From NCBI GenBank assembly GCA_028691095.1, contig JAQUZZ010000088.1, positions 1 to 6,598 on the forward strand: a stretch of 6,598 bases of DNA, given 5' to 3'. Position numbers and translations under genes: made by a program. The notes below the pieces were generated by a model. It was not told the origin of the DNA, did no database searches, and saw only the letters and a program-made list of their open reading frames with translations. This DNA is from Alistipes sp. Its GTDB lineage: Bacteria > Bacteroidota > Bacteroidia > Bacteroidales > Rikenellaceae. Of this stretch, positions 1 through 5,315 are shown piece by piece (the first letter of the stretch is position 1; every line of letters begins with the position of its first letter).

Positions 1-93
1 CCCGCCAAGGTGATTGAGACCGAACATGCCAAACAGAACGATGCCGAAGCCAAAATCAAGGCGATCGAAGAGCGCATCGCTCAACTGCAATAA
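1..93 (+). CDS. valS: Valine--tRNA ligase, C-terminal end (partial)
   Basis: Frame 1 is open from the window edge and ends at TAA 91-93, giving 30 residues that begin PAKVIETEHAKQNDAEAKIK and finish IEERIAQLQ. The 'AP-AKV-E-E-KKQ-DAE-KI' pattern is the C-terminal coiled-coil arm of bacterial ValS, which contacts the tRNA in the valyl-tRNA synthetase that charges tRNA-Val in the cytoplasm. Only this arm is in the window, so nothing can be said about the catalytic domain. The charged heptad-like composition supports a coiled coil. The gene ends 15 bp before a strong hairpin terminator. The call rests on recall of this C-terminal signature; another coiled-coil protein is possible but less likely. 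Confidence 0.8.
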   Translation, partial: PAKVIETEHAKQNDAEAKIKAIEERIAQLQ

Positions 94-108
94 CGTTACA
101 CTCCTTTC

Positions 109-157
109 TAAAACGAGCGAAGAGAGATCCTTAGAGGATCTCTCTTCGCTCGTTTTA
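109..157. terminator. Bidirectional intrinsic terminator between valS and the NifX-like gene
   Basis: A perfect 23-bp inverted repeat (109-131 pairs with 135-157, loop TAG) ends in an A/T run on both sides, so the hairpin is followed by TTTTA on either strand. It lies 15 bp after the valS stop and 28 bp after the stop of the convergent gene, which is where a shared terminator would be expected. Confidence 0.9.
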
Positions 158-185
158 ATTCACCTTGGGCTCTTGCCGGTTCCGT

Positions 186-560
186 CTACGATTCATGGTG
201 CGGGCACACATGATCCGATGCCCCATGCGACGCACATCCCACGCCCGAATCAGTGAGCGTACCCGCCAAGAAGGCTTTGACCACCTCCTCTACGGGGCCA
301 CTACACCCCCGAATGACGGAGATGTTGCAACTATTGAGTTTGTTCTTCGCGCCCTCGCCCATATTTCCGGCTAACATCACGCGAACCCCCATCGCCTGAA
401 GTTGGAACGCAATGTTCGATTTACAGCCACAACCCTGCGGAGAGTCTAAGGTCTGGGAGGAGAGAATCACTCCGTTTTCCGTTTCATAAATCGTGTAATA
501 GGCACAATGACCAAAATGGTCGTCAACCCGTGCCTCACAGGTTGGAATTGCAATTTTCAT
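186..560 (-). CDS. NifX/NifB-family iron-molybdenum cluster-binding protein
   Basis: This 124-residue protein has the dinitrogenase iron-molybdenum cofactor fold (Nitro_FeMo-Co family). It starts MKIAIPTCEARVDDHFGHC, and the D13-D14-H15-F16-G17-H18-C19 stretch is the family's metal-binding signature. A second signature, SPQGCGCKSNIA, holds C44 and C46, followed by 'MGVRVMLAGNMGEGAKNKL'. The last 16 residues are rich in Cys and His (C109, H112, H117, C119, H121, H122) and extend beyond the usual core, suggesting an extra metal site. In nif organisms the family carries FeMo-cofactor precursors; stand-alone members in anaerobes are of uncertain role, probably iron-sulfur or molybdenum cluster handling. 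No nif gene is visible here. The gene appears monocistronic, with a possible promoter at 617-624. Start ATG 558-560 is chosen because the conserved strand begins immediately. Confidence 0.88.
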   Translation of the reverse strand: MKIAIPTCEARVDDHFGHCAYYTIYETENGVILSSQTLDSPQGCGCKSNIAFQLQAMGVRVMLAGNMGEGAKNKLNSCNISVIRGCSGPVEEVVKAFLAGTLTDSGVGCASHGASDHVCPHHES

Positions 561-616
561 ATCCTAACAATTTAAGCACAGCGTGCTATTTATGGGCAAT
601 TAACTCTTCAGTAGAT

Positions 617-624
617 CAAACATA
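617..624 (-). promoter_or_regulatory. Possible -7 element for the NifX-like gene
   Basis: On the minus strand the sequence TATGTTTG matches the Bacteroidetes TAnnTTTG -7 consensus and lies 56 bp upstream of the ATG. No clear TTTG -33 element is found 19-21 bp further upstream, so the call is weak. The inferred leader contains a small hairpin, AGCAC-GCT-GTGCT, at 576-588. Confidence 0.4.
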
Positions 625-674
625 TACCGTGATGGACGGGCTCCATCCTTTTTGAGGATTACTGAAAACAGAAA

Positions 675-700
675 AACTACCCGACTCTTTTCGGGTAGTT
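675..700 (-). terminator. Intrinsic terminator of the peroxiredoxin gene
   Basis: A perfect 10-bp inverted repeat (675-684 with 691-700, 6-nt loop) is followed on the minus strand by a T-rich tract (TTTC, then TGTTTTC). It starts 17 bp after the peroxiredoxin stop codon, the expected place and orientation. Confidence 0.85.
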
Positions 701-717
701 CACTGAAGGAGCAAGTT

Positions 718-1425
718 CTACTTGCCTAACTGGGACTCGACCTCCTCTTTGGAGATCGGTTTGGTGCAGAAGAACCAATCGTAACAGTGTAACTGTTGGT
801 CGGCACCCTCCATGCGCTCCTTGGCTACACCACAAGAGCCTGCGGGCGGTACAATCACCTCGTCTCCGGGACGCCAGTCGGCCGGCAGTGCCACCCCAAA
901 ATGATCGACCGTCTGCAAACCGATCAGCACCCGTTTGATCTCGTCGAAGTTGCGGCCTAAAGAGAGCGGATAGTACATGATCGTCCGGATCTTGTCGGCA
1001 GGGTCGATGAAGAAGACGGCGCGCACGGCCGAAGTGGTACTCTCGCCGGGTTGAATCATGCCGTAGAGCTTGGCTACCTCCATCGTGATGTCTACCACCA
1101 ACGGAAATTTGATCTCTACGTTTTTCATCCCTTTCCAGTCGATCTTCTCTTTGATCGTGCGCAACCAAGCAATATGGCTGTGCAATCCGTCCACCGAAAT
1201 TCCTACCAGTTGACAGTTCAAGGCCTCAAACTCGGAAGCCATCTTGCCAAAGGTCATAAACTCGGAGGTGCAGACAGGGGTGAAATCAGCCGGGTGGCTG
1301 AATAAGATTTTCCACTTCCCTTGATAATCGGTCGGGAAATTAATCGGACCTTGCGTCGTTACGGCCTGAAATTGAGGCGCTGCTTCGCCGATACGCGGCA
1401 TGACATTGATTTGATTCGTCTCCAT
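718..1425 (-). CDS. Peroxiredoxin, Prx6 family with C-terminal Cys pair
   Basis: The 235-residue protein is a thiol peroxidase that reduces hydrogen peroxide and organic hydroperoxides in the cytoplasm. The AhpC/TSA thioredoxin fold covers about residues 10-145, with the peroxidatic cysteine C52 in HPADFTPVCTSEF. The Prx6 dimer domain follows, with RAVFFIDPADKIR (136-147) and YYPLSLGRNFDEI. The C-terminus has C198 and the motif HCYDWFFCTK with C214 and C220. This arrangement is known from archaeal-type Prx6 enzymes, where a C-terminal cysteine resolves the C52 sulfenic acid, so the protein probably works as a 2-Cys rather than a 1-Cys enzyme. It is divergent from oxyR across a shared 190-bp region, which suggests peroxide induction by OxyR. 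Length is typical for the group. Start ATG 1423-1425 fits the promoter at 1475-1506. Confidence 0.94.
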   Translation of the reverse strand: METNQINVMPRIGEAAPQFQAVTTQGPINFPTDYQGKWKILFSHPADFTPVCTSEFMTFGKMASEFEALNCQLVGISVDGLHSHIAWLRTIKEKIDWKGMKNVEIKFPLVVDITMEVAKLYGMIQPGESTTSAVRAVFFIDPADKIRTIMYYPLSLGRNFDEIKRVLIGLQTVDHFGVALPADWRPGDEVIVPPAGSCGVAKERMEGADQQLHCYDWFFCTKPISKEEVESQLGK

Positions 1426-1474
1426 GATTGTAAGTTTTATGTGTGTGAATTTTGCTCTCTCTCTTTTGATGATA

Positions 1475-1506
1475 CAAAGATAGAGGCGGAGACATTATCA
1501 ATCAAA
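1475..1506 (-). promoter_or_regulatory. Peroxiredoxin promoter (-7 and -33)
   Basis: Read on the minus strand, TATCTTTG (1475-1482) matches the Bacteroidetes -7 consensus exactly. TTTG (1503-1506) matches the -33 element with a 20-bp spacer, the ideal spacing. Start of transcription would be near 1468, giving a leader of roughly 40 nt before the ATG. Confidence 0.75.
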
Positions 1507-1525
1507 CAGAATTTATCTATCTTTG
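1495..1525 (+). promoter_or_regulatory. oxyR promoter
   Basis: TATCTTTG at 1518-1525 is a full match to the Bacteroidetes -7 consensus. The best -33 candidate is TTAT at 1495-1498 with a 19-bp spacer, only a half match. The inferred leader is about 80 nt to the ATG at 1616. Confidence 0.6.
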
Positions 1526-1615
1526 TATTGATAAAAACGATTGACCTTTTGCTCAATCCCAAGAACAAAAAACAAGCTCCGAAAGAGTCCCTTCACAAAC
1601 ACCCCCTCTTTGCCC

Positions 1616-2542
1616 ATGACACTCCAACAGATGGAATACATCGTGGCGGTTGACAAATATCGCCACTTCGTACGAGCCGCCGAGGCCTGCAAGGTCACCC
1701 AATCAACCCTAAGCTCCATGATTCAGAAATTGGAGAGCGAGCTGGACATCCAGATCTTCGATCGAAACAGCCACCCGATTGTTTCCACCTTGGCCGGCGA
1801 ACGCATCATCCATCAAGCCAAAGTTTTGCTATTCAACGCCTCCCAACTCACAGAAATGGCACGAACCGAACGGGAGCAAACATCGGGAGCAGTGAGCTTG
1901 GGGATTATCCCCACCGTGGCTCCCTACATCATCCCCCAACTCTTCAAGATCATCCACACCCAATACCCCGGCATTCAACTTCGGGTTGCCGAGGCGCGAA
2001 CCGCCACGATCATTCAGAAACTGGAGCGCGCAGAGATCGACATGGCACTGCTGGCCACCCCCTTAGAGCATGACCAACTTCTGGAGATCCCCATCTACTA
2101 CGAGAAATTCGTGGCCTACATCTATCCGGAAGACCCTTTATTCGCACAATCCGAGATTGAGACGCATCATATGCCCACCGAGCACCTCTGGGTCTTACAA
2201 GAGGGGCACTGTCTCCGAAATCAGGTACTCAAGATCTGTGACCACCCCACCGGATACTCCTCCATCTATGAGGCAGGGAGCATCGATACGCTGGTGAAGA
2301 TTGTGGATGAGAACGGAGGGTACACCATCATCCCCGAACTGCACGTAGCCCTGCTGCGCCACTGCCAACAATCTCGCATCCGCAAACTGATCCATCCCGA
2401 ACCCGTTCGGGAAATCTCCTTGGTGATCCGACGAGATTATGTGCGGGAACGACTGCTCAACCTCATCGCCGAAGCCATTCGCACCCTGATCCCCGAATCC
2501 ATGATCGACCCGCGACTCAAGCGATTCACGATCAAACTTTAA
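1616..2542 (+). CDS. oxyR: Hydrogen-peroxide sensor, LysR-family regulator OxyR
   Basis: The 308-residue protein is a LysR-type transcription factor that senses peroxide by forming an intramolecular disulfide and then activates antioxidant genes. The N-terminal winged helix-turn-helix spans about 1-60 (MTLQQMEYIVAVDKYRHF, AAEACKVTQSTLSSMIQKLE). The effector-binding domain spans about 90-300. The redox pair sits in EGHCLRNQVLKICDH: C199 and C208 when counted from this start, the same numbers as in E. coli OxyR. Start ATG 1616 is chosen because the family's first helix begins there; the in-frame ATG at 1541 would add 25 residues unlike the family and would lie only about 10 nt from the inferred transcript start. 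It is divergent from a Prx6 peroxiredoxin, a likely target, and ends 21 bp before its own terminator. Confidence 0.95.
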   Translation: MTLQQMEYIVAVDKYRHFVRAAEACKVTQSTLSSMIQKLESELDIQIFDRNSHPIVSTLAGERIIHQAKVLLFNASQLTEMARTEREQTSGAVSLGIIPTVAPYIIPQLFKIIHTQYPGIQLRVAEARTATIIQKLERAEIDMALLATPLEHDQLLEIPIYYEKFVAYIYPEDPLFAQSEIETHHMPTEHLWVLQEGHCLRNQVLKICDHPTGYSSIYEAGSIDTLVKIVDENGGYTIIPELHVALLRHCQQSRIRKLIHPEPVREISLVIRRDYVRERLLNLIAEAIRTLIPESMIDPRLKRFTIKL

Positions 2543-2563
2543 CACCCCCGACACCTACACCAC

Positions 2564-2593
2564 ACGAGGGGATGCACCACGGCATCCCCTCGT
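2564..2593 (+). terminator. Intrinsic terminator of oxyR
   Basis: A perfect 12-bp inverted repeat (2564-2575 with 2582-2593, 6-nt loop) is followed by ATTCTTTT on the plus strand. It begins 21 bp after the oxyR stop. The minus strand has no T run after the hairpin, so it probably does not terminate def. Confidence 0.88.
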
Positions 2594-2680
2594 ATTCTTT
2601 TAACGGAAGCCCATCCCTCCGAGATCTGCCCCTACGCACAACAGTGGTCGAGATCTGCATCCCTTCGGATGGAAACGACG
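2594..2680. other. Convergent oxyR/def spacer with a short direct repeat
   Basis: This spacer holds no gene. CGAGATCTGC occurs twice (2620-2629 and 2649-2658), and a small hairpin (CATCC 2658-2662 with GGATG 2667-2671) lies 10 bp past the def stop on the minus strand. The hairpin has no T run, so no def terminator can be called with confidence. Confidence 0.4.
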
Positions 2681-3238
2681 TTACTTTTTCACCAATTTAC
2701 AGCGGTAATCGGCTTGGTATTTCCCTTTGACCATGGCGGCCAACTTGCCCTTGAGCAACGTGCGACGCAACGGCGAGAGATGGTCGATAAAGAGTTGCGC
2801 CTCCAGATGATCGTACTCATGCTGGATCACCCGTGCGGCAAAACCATCGAAAAGATCGTCGTGCTCCACAAAGTGCTCGTCGCAGTAACGAATCCGAATG
2901 GTGGAGGGACGCATCACCTGCTCGTTGATCTTGGGAAGACTCAAACACCCCTCGGTGAAGGGCGTCATCTCACCCGTTCGCTCATAAATCTCCGCATTGA
3001 TGAAGGTCTTACGGAAATCGGCCAAACGCGGATCCTCCTCAGCTCCGGCCGTGGCATCGACCACAAAGATCCGGACATTGCGCCCCACCTGAGGCGCAGC
3101 CAAGCCCACACCGTCGGCATCATACATCGTCTCCCATAAATCGGCAATGAAACGATCCAAATCGGGGTAATCGGCGGTAATATTCTCCGAATGTTTCCGC
3201 AACACGGCTGAACCGTAAATGTAAATCGGTAATATCAT
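2681..3238 (-). CDS. def: Peptide deformylase
   Basis: The 185-residue protein removes the N-formyl group from nascent peptides as they leave the ribosome, using a metal ion (Fe2+ in most bacteria). All three family motifs are present: GVGLAAPQ at 43-50, EGCLS at 97-101 with metal ligand C98, and QHEYDHLEA with ligands H140 and H144 and catalytic E141. Length is normal for the bacterial enzyme. Start ATG 3236-3238 is chosen because MILPIYIYGSAVLR is the usual N-terminus. The in-frame ATG at 3280 would add 14 residues encoded by the adjacent repeat. The leader has a small hairpin (3248-3261) ending 9 nt before the ATG. The gene is the third of a same-strand series with ruvX and ddh, separated from ddh by a tandem repeat. 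No promoter of its own is obvious. Confidence 0.97.
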   Translation of the reverse strand: MILPIYIYGSAVLRKHSENITADYPDLDRFIADLWETMYDADGVGLAAPQVGRNVRIFVVDATAGAEEDPRLADFRKTFINAEIYERTGEMTPFTEGCLSLPKINEQVMRPSTIRIRYCDEHFVEHDDLFDGFAARVIQHEYDHLEAQLFIDHLSPLRRTLLKGKLAAMVKGKYQADYRCKLVKK

Positions 3239-3247
3239 AGATTTTGA

Positions 3248-3261
3248 AGCACTTCCGTGCT
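3248..3261 (-). other. Small leader hairpin just upstream of def
   Basis: AGCAC (3248-3252) pairs with GTGCT (3257-3261) around a 4-nt loop, GGAA on the minus strand. The hairpin ends 9 nt before the def ATG, where it could affect translation initiation. It lies between repeat copy 1 and the gene and is not part of the repeat unit. Confidence 0.4.
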
Positions 3262-3341
3262 GGTTTAACGTGAGTTCCACGGAGGAGACCCACTTTTAAA
3301 TAATAGAAACGTTGGCGACGAGGATCCGTGAAACTCACGTT

Positions 3342-3364
3342 ACAGGCTTTTTGCAAAAGCCTGT
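3342..3364. repeat. Perfect 10-bp hairpin of repeat unit 1
   Basis: ACAGGCTTTT (3342-3351) pairs with AAAAGCCTGT (3355-3364) around a 3-nt loop. The same hairpin recurs in unit 2 at 3508-3529 with a 2-nt gap. Neither strand shows a T run after it, so it is not a standard intrinsic terminator. Confidence 0.8.
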
Positions 3365-3388
3365 CTTCCTTCGATAACCCCCACCCAA

Positions 3389-3412
3389 CCTCCCCCAAAC
3401 CGTTGGGGGAGG
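3389..3412. repeat. C/G-rich 9-bp hairpin of repeat unit 1
   Basis: CCTCCCCCA (3389-3397) pairs with TGGGGGAGG (3404-3412) around a 6-nt loop. An identical copy lies 165 bp further on in unit 2. On the minus strand the hairpin is followed by a G-rich stretch rather than T residues, which speaks against termination of the ddh-def transcript. Confidence 0.8.
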
Positions 3413-3634
3413 AGCTTTTCAGCGGTATTTTTACAGTGAGTTCCACGGAGGAGACCCACTTTTAAATAATAGAAACGTTGGCGACAAGGATCCGTGAAAC
3501 TCACGTTACAGGCTTTTGCAAAAGCCTGTCTTCCTTCGATAACCCCCACCCAACCTCCCCCAAACCGTTGGGGGAGGAGCTTTTCAGCGGTATTTTTACA
3601 GTGAGTTCCACGGAGGAGACCCACACGGCGCGCG

Positions 3635-4531
3635 CTATACCAGTTGGCGTACCAACTCGGTGCGATCGCCGGCCAACAAATCGATCATCGGGATCTCAAT
3701 CATCGTGTAACATCCCGGCTGCTGCAACATCGAAGCACGCGCTACCGAAACCAAAATCTGACCCGTCAAGGCCGGATTGTTGATCTTCATATTGAACTCA
3801 AAGAGCTGATTCTGCGTCTTGCCCGAAACTCCTTTGCGTGTCAGATTCACGCCATGTCCCATATCCAATAACGCATCCACCGATTGCACCTGCATAACAT
3901 GGGTCTCATCGTGTACAAAGTAAGGATCGTTCTTGATCGTATCGGCCACCTGATTGAACGCATAACCCTCCTTCAACTCCACATACACCATCCGACGATG
4001 GATGCCCGTACCCGTGGGAATGGTCATCGAAAGAGCCGCCTTCACACCCTCCACGGCCTTGACTGCTACGGTGTGACCCATACTCATGCCGGGGCCAAAA
4101 TTGGTGTAAGTTAAACCCTTGGGCGCACAAGCCTCCAGCAGAGCACGAACCACCGAGTCACTCCCCGGATCCCAACCTGCTGACATGATGGAGACCGCAC
4201 CGTGCTGACGCGCCACCTCACCCAAATGAGCCCGCACCTCAGCAACCTGGGTGTGAATATCGAAACTATCGACCGTGTTGATGCCCTGAGCCAACAGCGG
4301 CTCGGCAAAGGCCTCGACCTTACGACTCGGCGTGCAAAGAATCGCTACATCAACCTTACCCAAGGCGGCAATGTCCGTCACCACCTTGTAGGCCTTCAGT
4401 GCCTGGGGAACCTGTGTCGCATCCCGACGCACAACACCCATAATCTCAAAATCAGGCGCCGCCTCCAACGCCTCCAACACATACTTGCCGATGTTGCCAT
4501 AGCCCACAACGGCGGCTTTAATTTTACTCAT
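3635..4531 (-). CDS. ddh: meso-Diaminopimelate D-dehydrogenase
   Basis: The 298-residue protein catalyses the NADP-dependent, reversible one-step conversion of tetrahydrodipicolinate to meso-diaminopimelate, the lysine precursor and peptidoglycan cross-link residue. The N-terminal Rossmann fold opens with MSKIKAAVVGYGNIG (G10-Y-G12-N-I-G15), followed by CTPSR (66-70), SFDIH (89-93), SAGWDPG (117-123) and FGPGMSMGHT (145-154). These are the nucleotide- and substrate-binding signatures of the dehydrogenase family. Length is close to the 300-residue bacterial enzymes. Start ATG 4529-4531 is chosen since the Rossmann strand begins there; the in-frame upstream ATG at 4612 would add 27 hydrophobic residues absent from the family. 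It lies 87 bp after ruvX on the same strand and 396 bp before def. A half-match promoter may lie in the ruvX-ddh gap, but it is too weak to call. Confidence 0.96.
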   Translation of the reverse strand: MSKIKAAVVGYGNIGKYVLEALEAAPDFEIMGVVRRDATQVPQALKAYKVVTDIAALGKVDVAILCTPSRKVEAFAEPLLAQGINTVDSFDIHTQVAEVRAHLGEVARQHGAVSIMSAGWDPGSDSVVRALLEACAPKGLTYTNFGPGMSMGHTVAVKAVEGVKAALSMTIPTGTGIHRRMVYVELKEGYAFNQVADTIKNDPYFVHDETHVMQVQSVDALLDMGHGVNLTRKGVSGKTQNQLFEFNMKINNPALTGQILVSVARASMLQQPGCYTMIEIPMIDLLAGDRTELVRQLV

Positions 4532-4618
4532 AGTGCGATTTATTTTATTAGCAATGAACGCTACACCAAGTACCAGCACTTCCAAAACAGCACAACCGTA
4601 GACCCGACGCAATCCGCA

Positions 4619-5065
4619 TCAAAGTCCCTGATCGTCGGGAAGATGGAGCGACTGGCGAGACTCCATATACCCCTGCAAAATAATCGTGGCACTCACCCGA
4701 TCGACCAAGCCTTTGTCCTCACGACGTCGTTTTTTGGGAACGCCCCCTTCGATCATCGCACGCAAGGCCAACTGCGAAGTGAAACGCTCATCAAAAAGTT
4801 CAATCGAGATCGTGGGCAACTCCTTGCGCAGTCGCGCAACAAAGGGACGAATGTAGGTGTAGGACTCTGACGGCGCACCGTCCATCTGCCAAGGCATCCC
4901 AACCACGATCAACTCCACCGCTTGCTCGGCAACATATCGTTTCAGATACTCCATCAGGGTGTGGGTAGGAACCGTGTCCAAAGCACCGGCGATCAACTGC
5001 AAAGGATCGGTCACGGCCAATCCCGTCCGTTTACGTCCATAATCTATCGCCAAAATGCGTCCCAT
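4619..5065 (-). CDS. ruvX: YqgF/RuvX-family putative Holliday junction resolvase
   Basis: The 148-residue protein has the RNase H-like YqgF fold, linked to Holliday junction resolution and to 16S rRNA 5'-end processing in other bacteria. MGRILAIDYGRKRTGLAV carries the first acidic residue D8 in the DYG motif. VVGMPWQMDG (54-63) is the family's second motif. FDERFTS (91-97) gives E93, and VDRVSATIIL (121-130) gives D122, completing the acidic metal-binding set. The 'PSES-IRPFV-RL' and 'GGVPKKRRR' stretches resemble Bacteroidales members. It is first in the minus-strand series ruvX-ddh-def, and by recall Bacteroidales often keep ruvX next to def. The gene is intact. Start ATG 5063-5065 gives the standard N-terminus. 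The final 12 residues are a short unconserved tail. Confidence 0.94.
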   Translation of the reverse strand: MGRILAIDYGRKRTGLAVTDPLQLIAGALDTVPTHTLMEYLKRYVAEQAVELIVVGMPWQMDGAPSESYTYIRPFVARLRKELPTISIELFDERFTSQLALRAMIEGGVPKKRRREDKGLVDRVSATIILQGYMESRQSLHLPDDQGL

Positions 5066-5169
5066 ACTCTTCCGGTTACACCCCGATCCAAGAGCGCAAT
5101 CGCCCCCGCGACAACACCCGAAGGCCTCGCTTGGGGAACAACGGCAGCCTTGCTGAGGTTATTTCACAA

Positions 5170-5203
5170 TTTGTGCAAAAATACATAAAAAAATTTACCT
5201 TTG
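5170..5203 (+). promoter_or_regulatory. Promoter of the GH43 gene
   Basis: TACCTTTG at 5196-5203 matches the Bacteroidetes -7 consensus, with TTTG at 5170-5173 as the -33 element. The spacer is 22 bp, one longer than the usual 19-21. The -33 element lies inside the dyad CACAATTTGTG at 5165-5175, a possible operator. The resulting leader is about 105 nt long. Confidence 0.6.
5176..5183 (-). promoter_or_regulatory. Possible -7 element for ruvX
   Basis: On the minus strand TATTTTTG fits TAnnTTTG. The best -33 candidate is TTTC with a 22-bp spacer, so support is weak. It would give a leader of about 105 nt and would overlap the divergent promoter at 5170-5203. Confidence 0.35.
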
Positions 5204-5247
5204 TAGAAAAGGTGGACTCCGCGGAAAGCGATCCCGCAAGCAATGAA

Positions 5248-5267
5248 TGATATATGATTGTATATCA
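5248..5267 (+). other. Hairpin in the GH43 mRNA leader
   Basis: TGATATA (5248-5254) pairs with TATATCA (5261-5267) around a 6-nt loop. It lies midway between promoter and ATG. The stem is all A/U but for one G-C pair, so it would be weak in RNA. No known riboswitch is recognised in this leader. Confidence 0.4.
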
Positions 5268-5315
5268 ACAAACTTCACCTTCACAAATTAGACTTCACAC
5301 TATAAATTTTCACCC

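Larger units (their letters stand above)
1472..1528. repeat. 13-bp inverted repeat joining the two divergent promoters
   Basis: ATACAAAGATAGA at 1472-1484 is the exact reverse complement of 1516-1528, with 31 bp between. Each arm contains a TATCTTTG -7 element of one of the two divergent genes. The spacer is AT-rich and includes the peroxiredoxin -33 element, so a regulator bound here would touch both promoters. OxyR is the obvious candidate, but the classical four-part ATAG motif is not clearly present. Confidence 0.7.
3270..3624. repeat. Tandem repeat block, 2.15 copies of a 165-166 bp hairpin-rich unit
   Basis: Unit 1 spans 3270-3435 (166 bp) and unit 2 spans 3436-3600 (165 bp). They differ only at G3320/A3486 and by one T in the T run near 3348-3352. 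A third copy starts at 3601 and is cut after 24 bp at 3624, 10 bp from the ddh stop codon. Each unit holds three inverted repeats. The first is an imperfect 14-bp pair (3269-3282 with 3326-3339, 13 of 14 match). The second is a perfect 10-bp hairpin (3342-3351 with 3355-3364; copy 2 at 3508-3529). The third is a C/G-rich 9-bp hairpin (3389-3397 with 3404-3412). The block fills almost all of the ddh-def spacer. Open frames crossing it encode only the repeat itself, so it is non-coding. Its family is not recognised; a dispersed intergenic or MITE-like element is likely. Confidence 0.93.

Noticed and set aside
677..1168. 163-residue minus-strand frame
   Set aside because: It is Arg-rich and overlaps the peroxiredoxin gene in another frame, typical of a shadow frame in GC-rich DNA.
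1541..1615. N-terminal extension of OxyR from the upstream in-frame ATG
   Set aside because: The extra 25 residues do not fit the family, and the redox Cys numbering matches E. coli only with the ATG at 1616.
3120..3446. Minus-strand 108-residue frame across repeat copy 1 into the def start
   Set aside because: It overlaps the N-terminus of def in another frame and consists largely of repeat sequence.
3340..3624. Minus-strand 94-residue frame with internally repeated VGLLRGTH-like segments
   Set aside because: It is the tandem repeat read through once per unit, has no start context or family likeness, and overlaps hairpins; the repeat length and the one-base indel would also shift the frame between copies.
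3270..3624. CRISPR array
   Set aside because: Only two long units with no distinct spacers between short repeats and no cas genes in view.
4532..4612. 27-residue hydrophobic extension of the diaminopimelate dehydrogenase as a signal peptide
   Set aside because: The enzyme is cytoplasmic and the Rossmann strand starts directly at the ATG at 4531; the extension is probably untranslated spacer.
4202..4870. 222-residue plus-strand frame
   Set aside because: It runs antisense to both ddh and ruvX, which have strong family motifs, and resembles no known protein.
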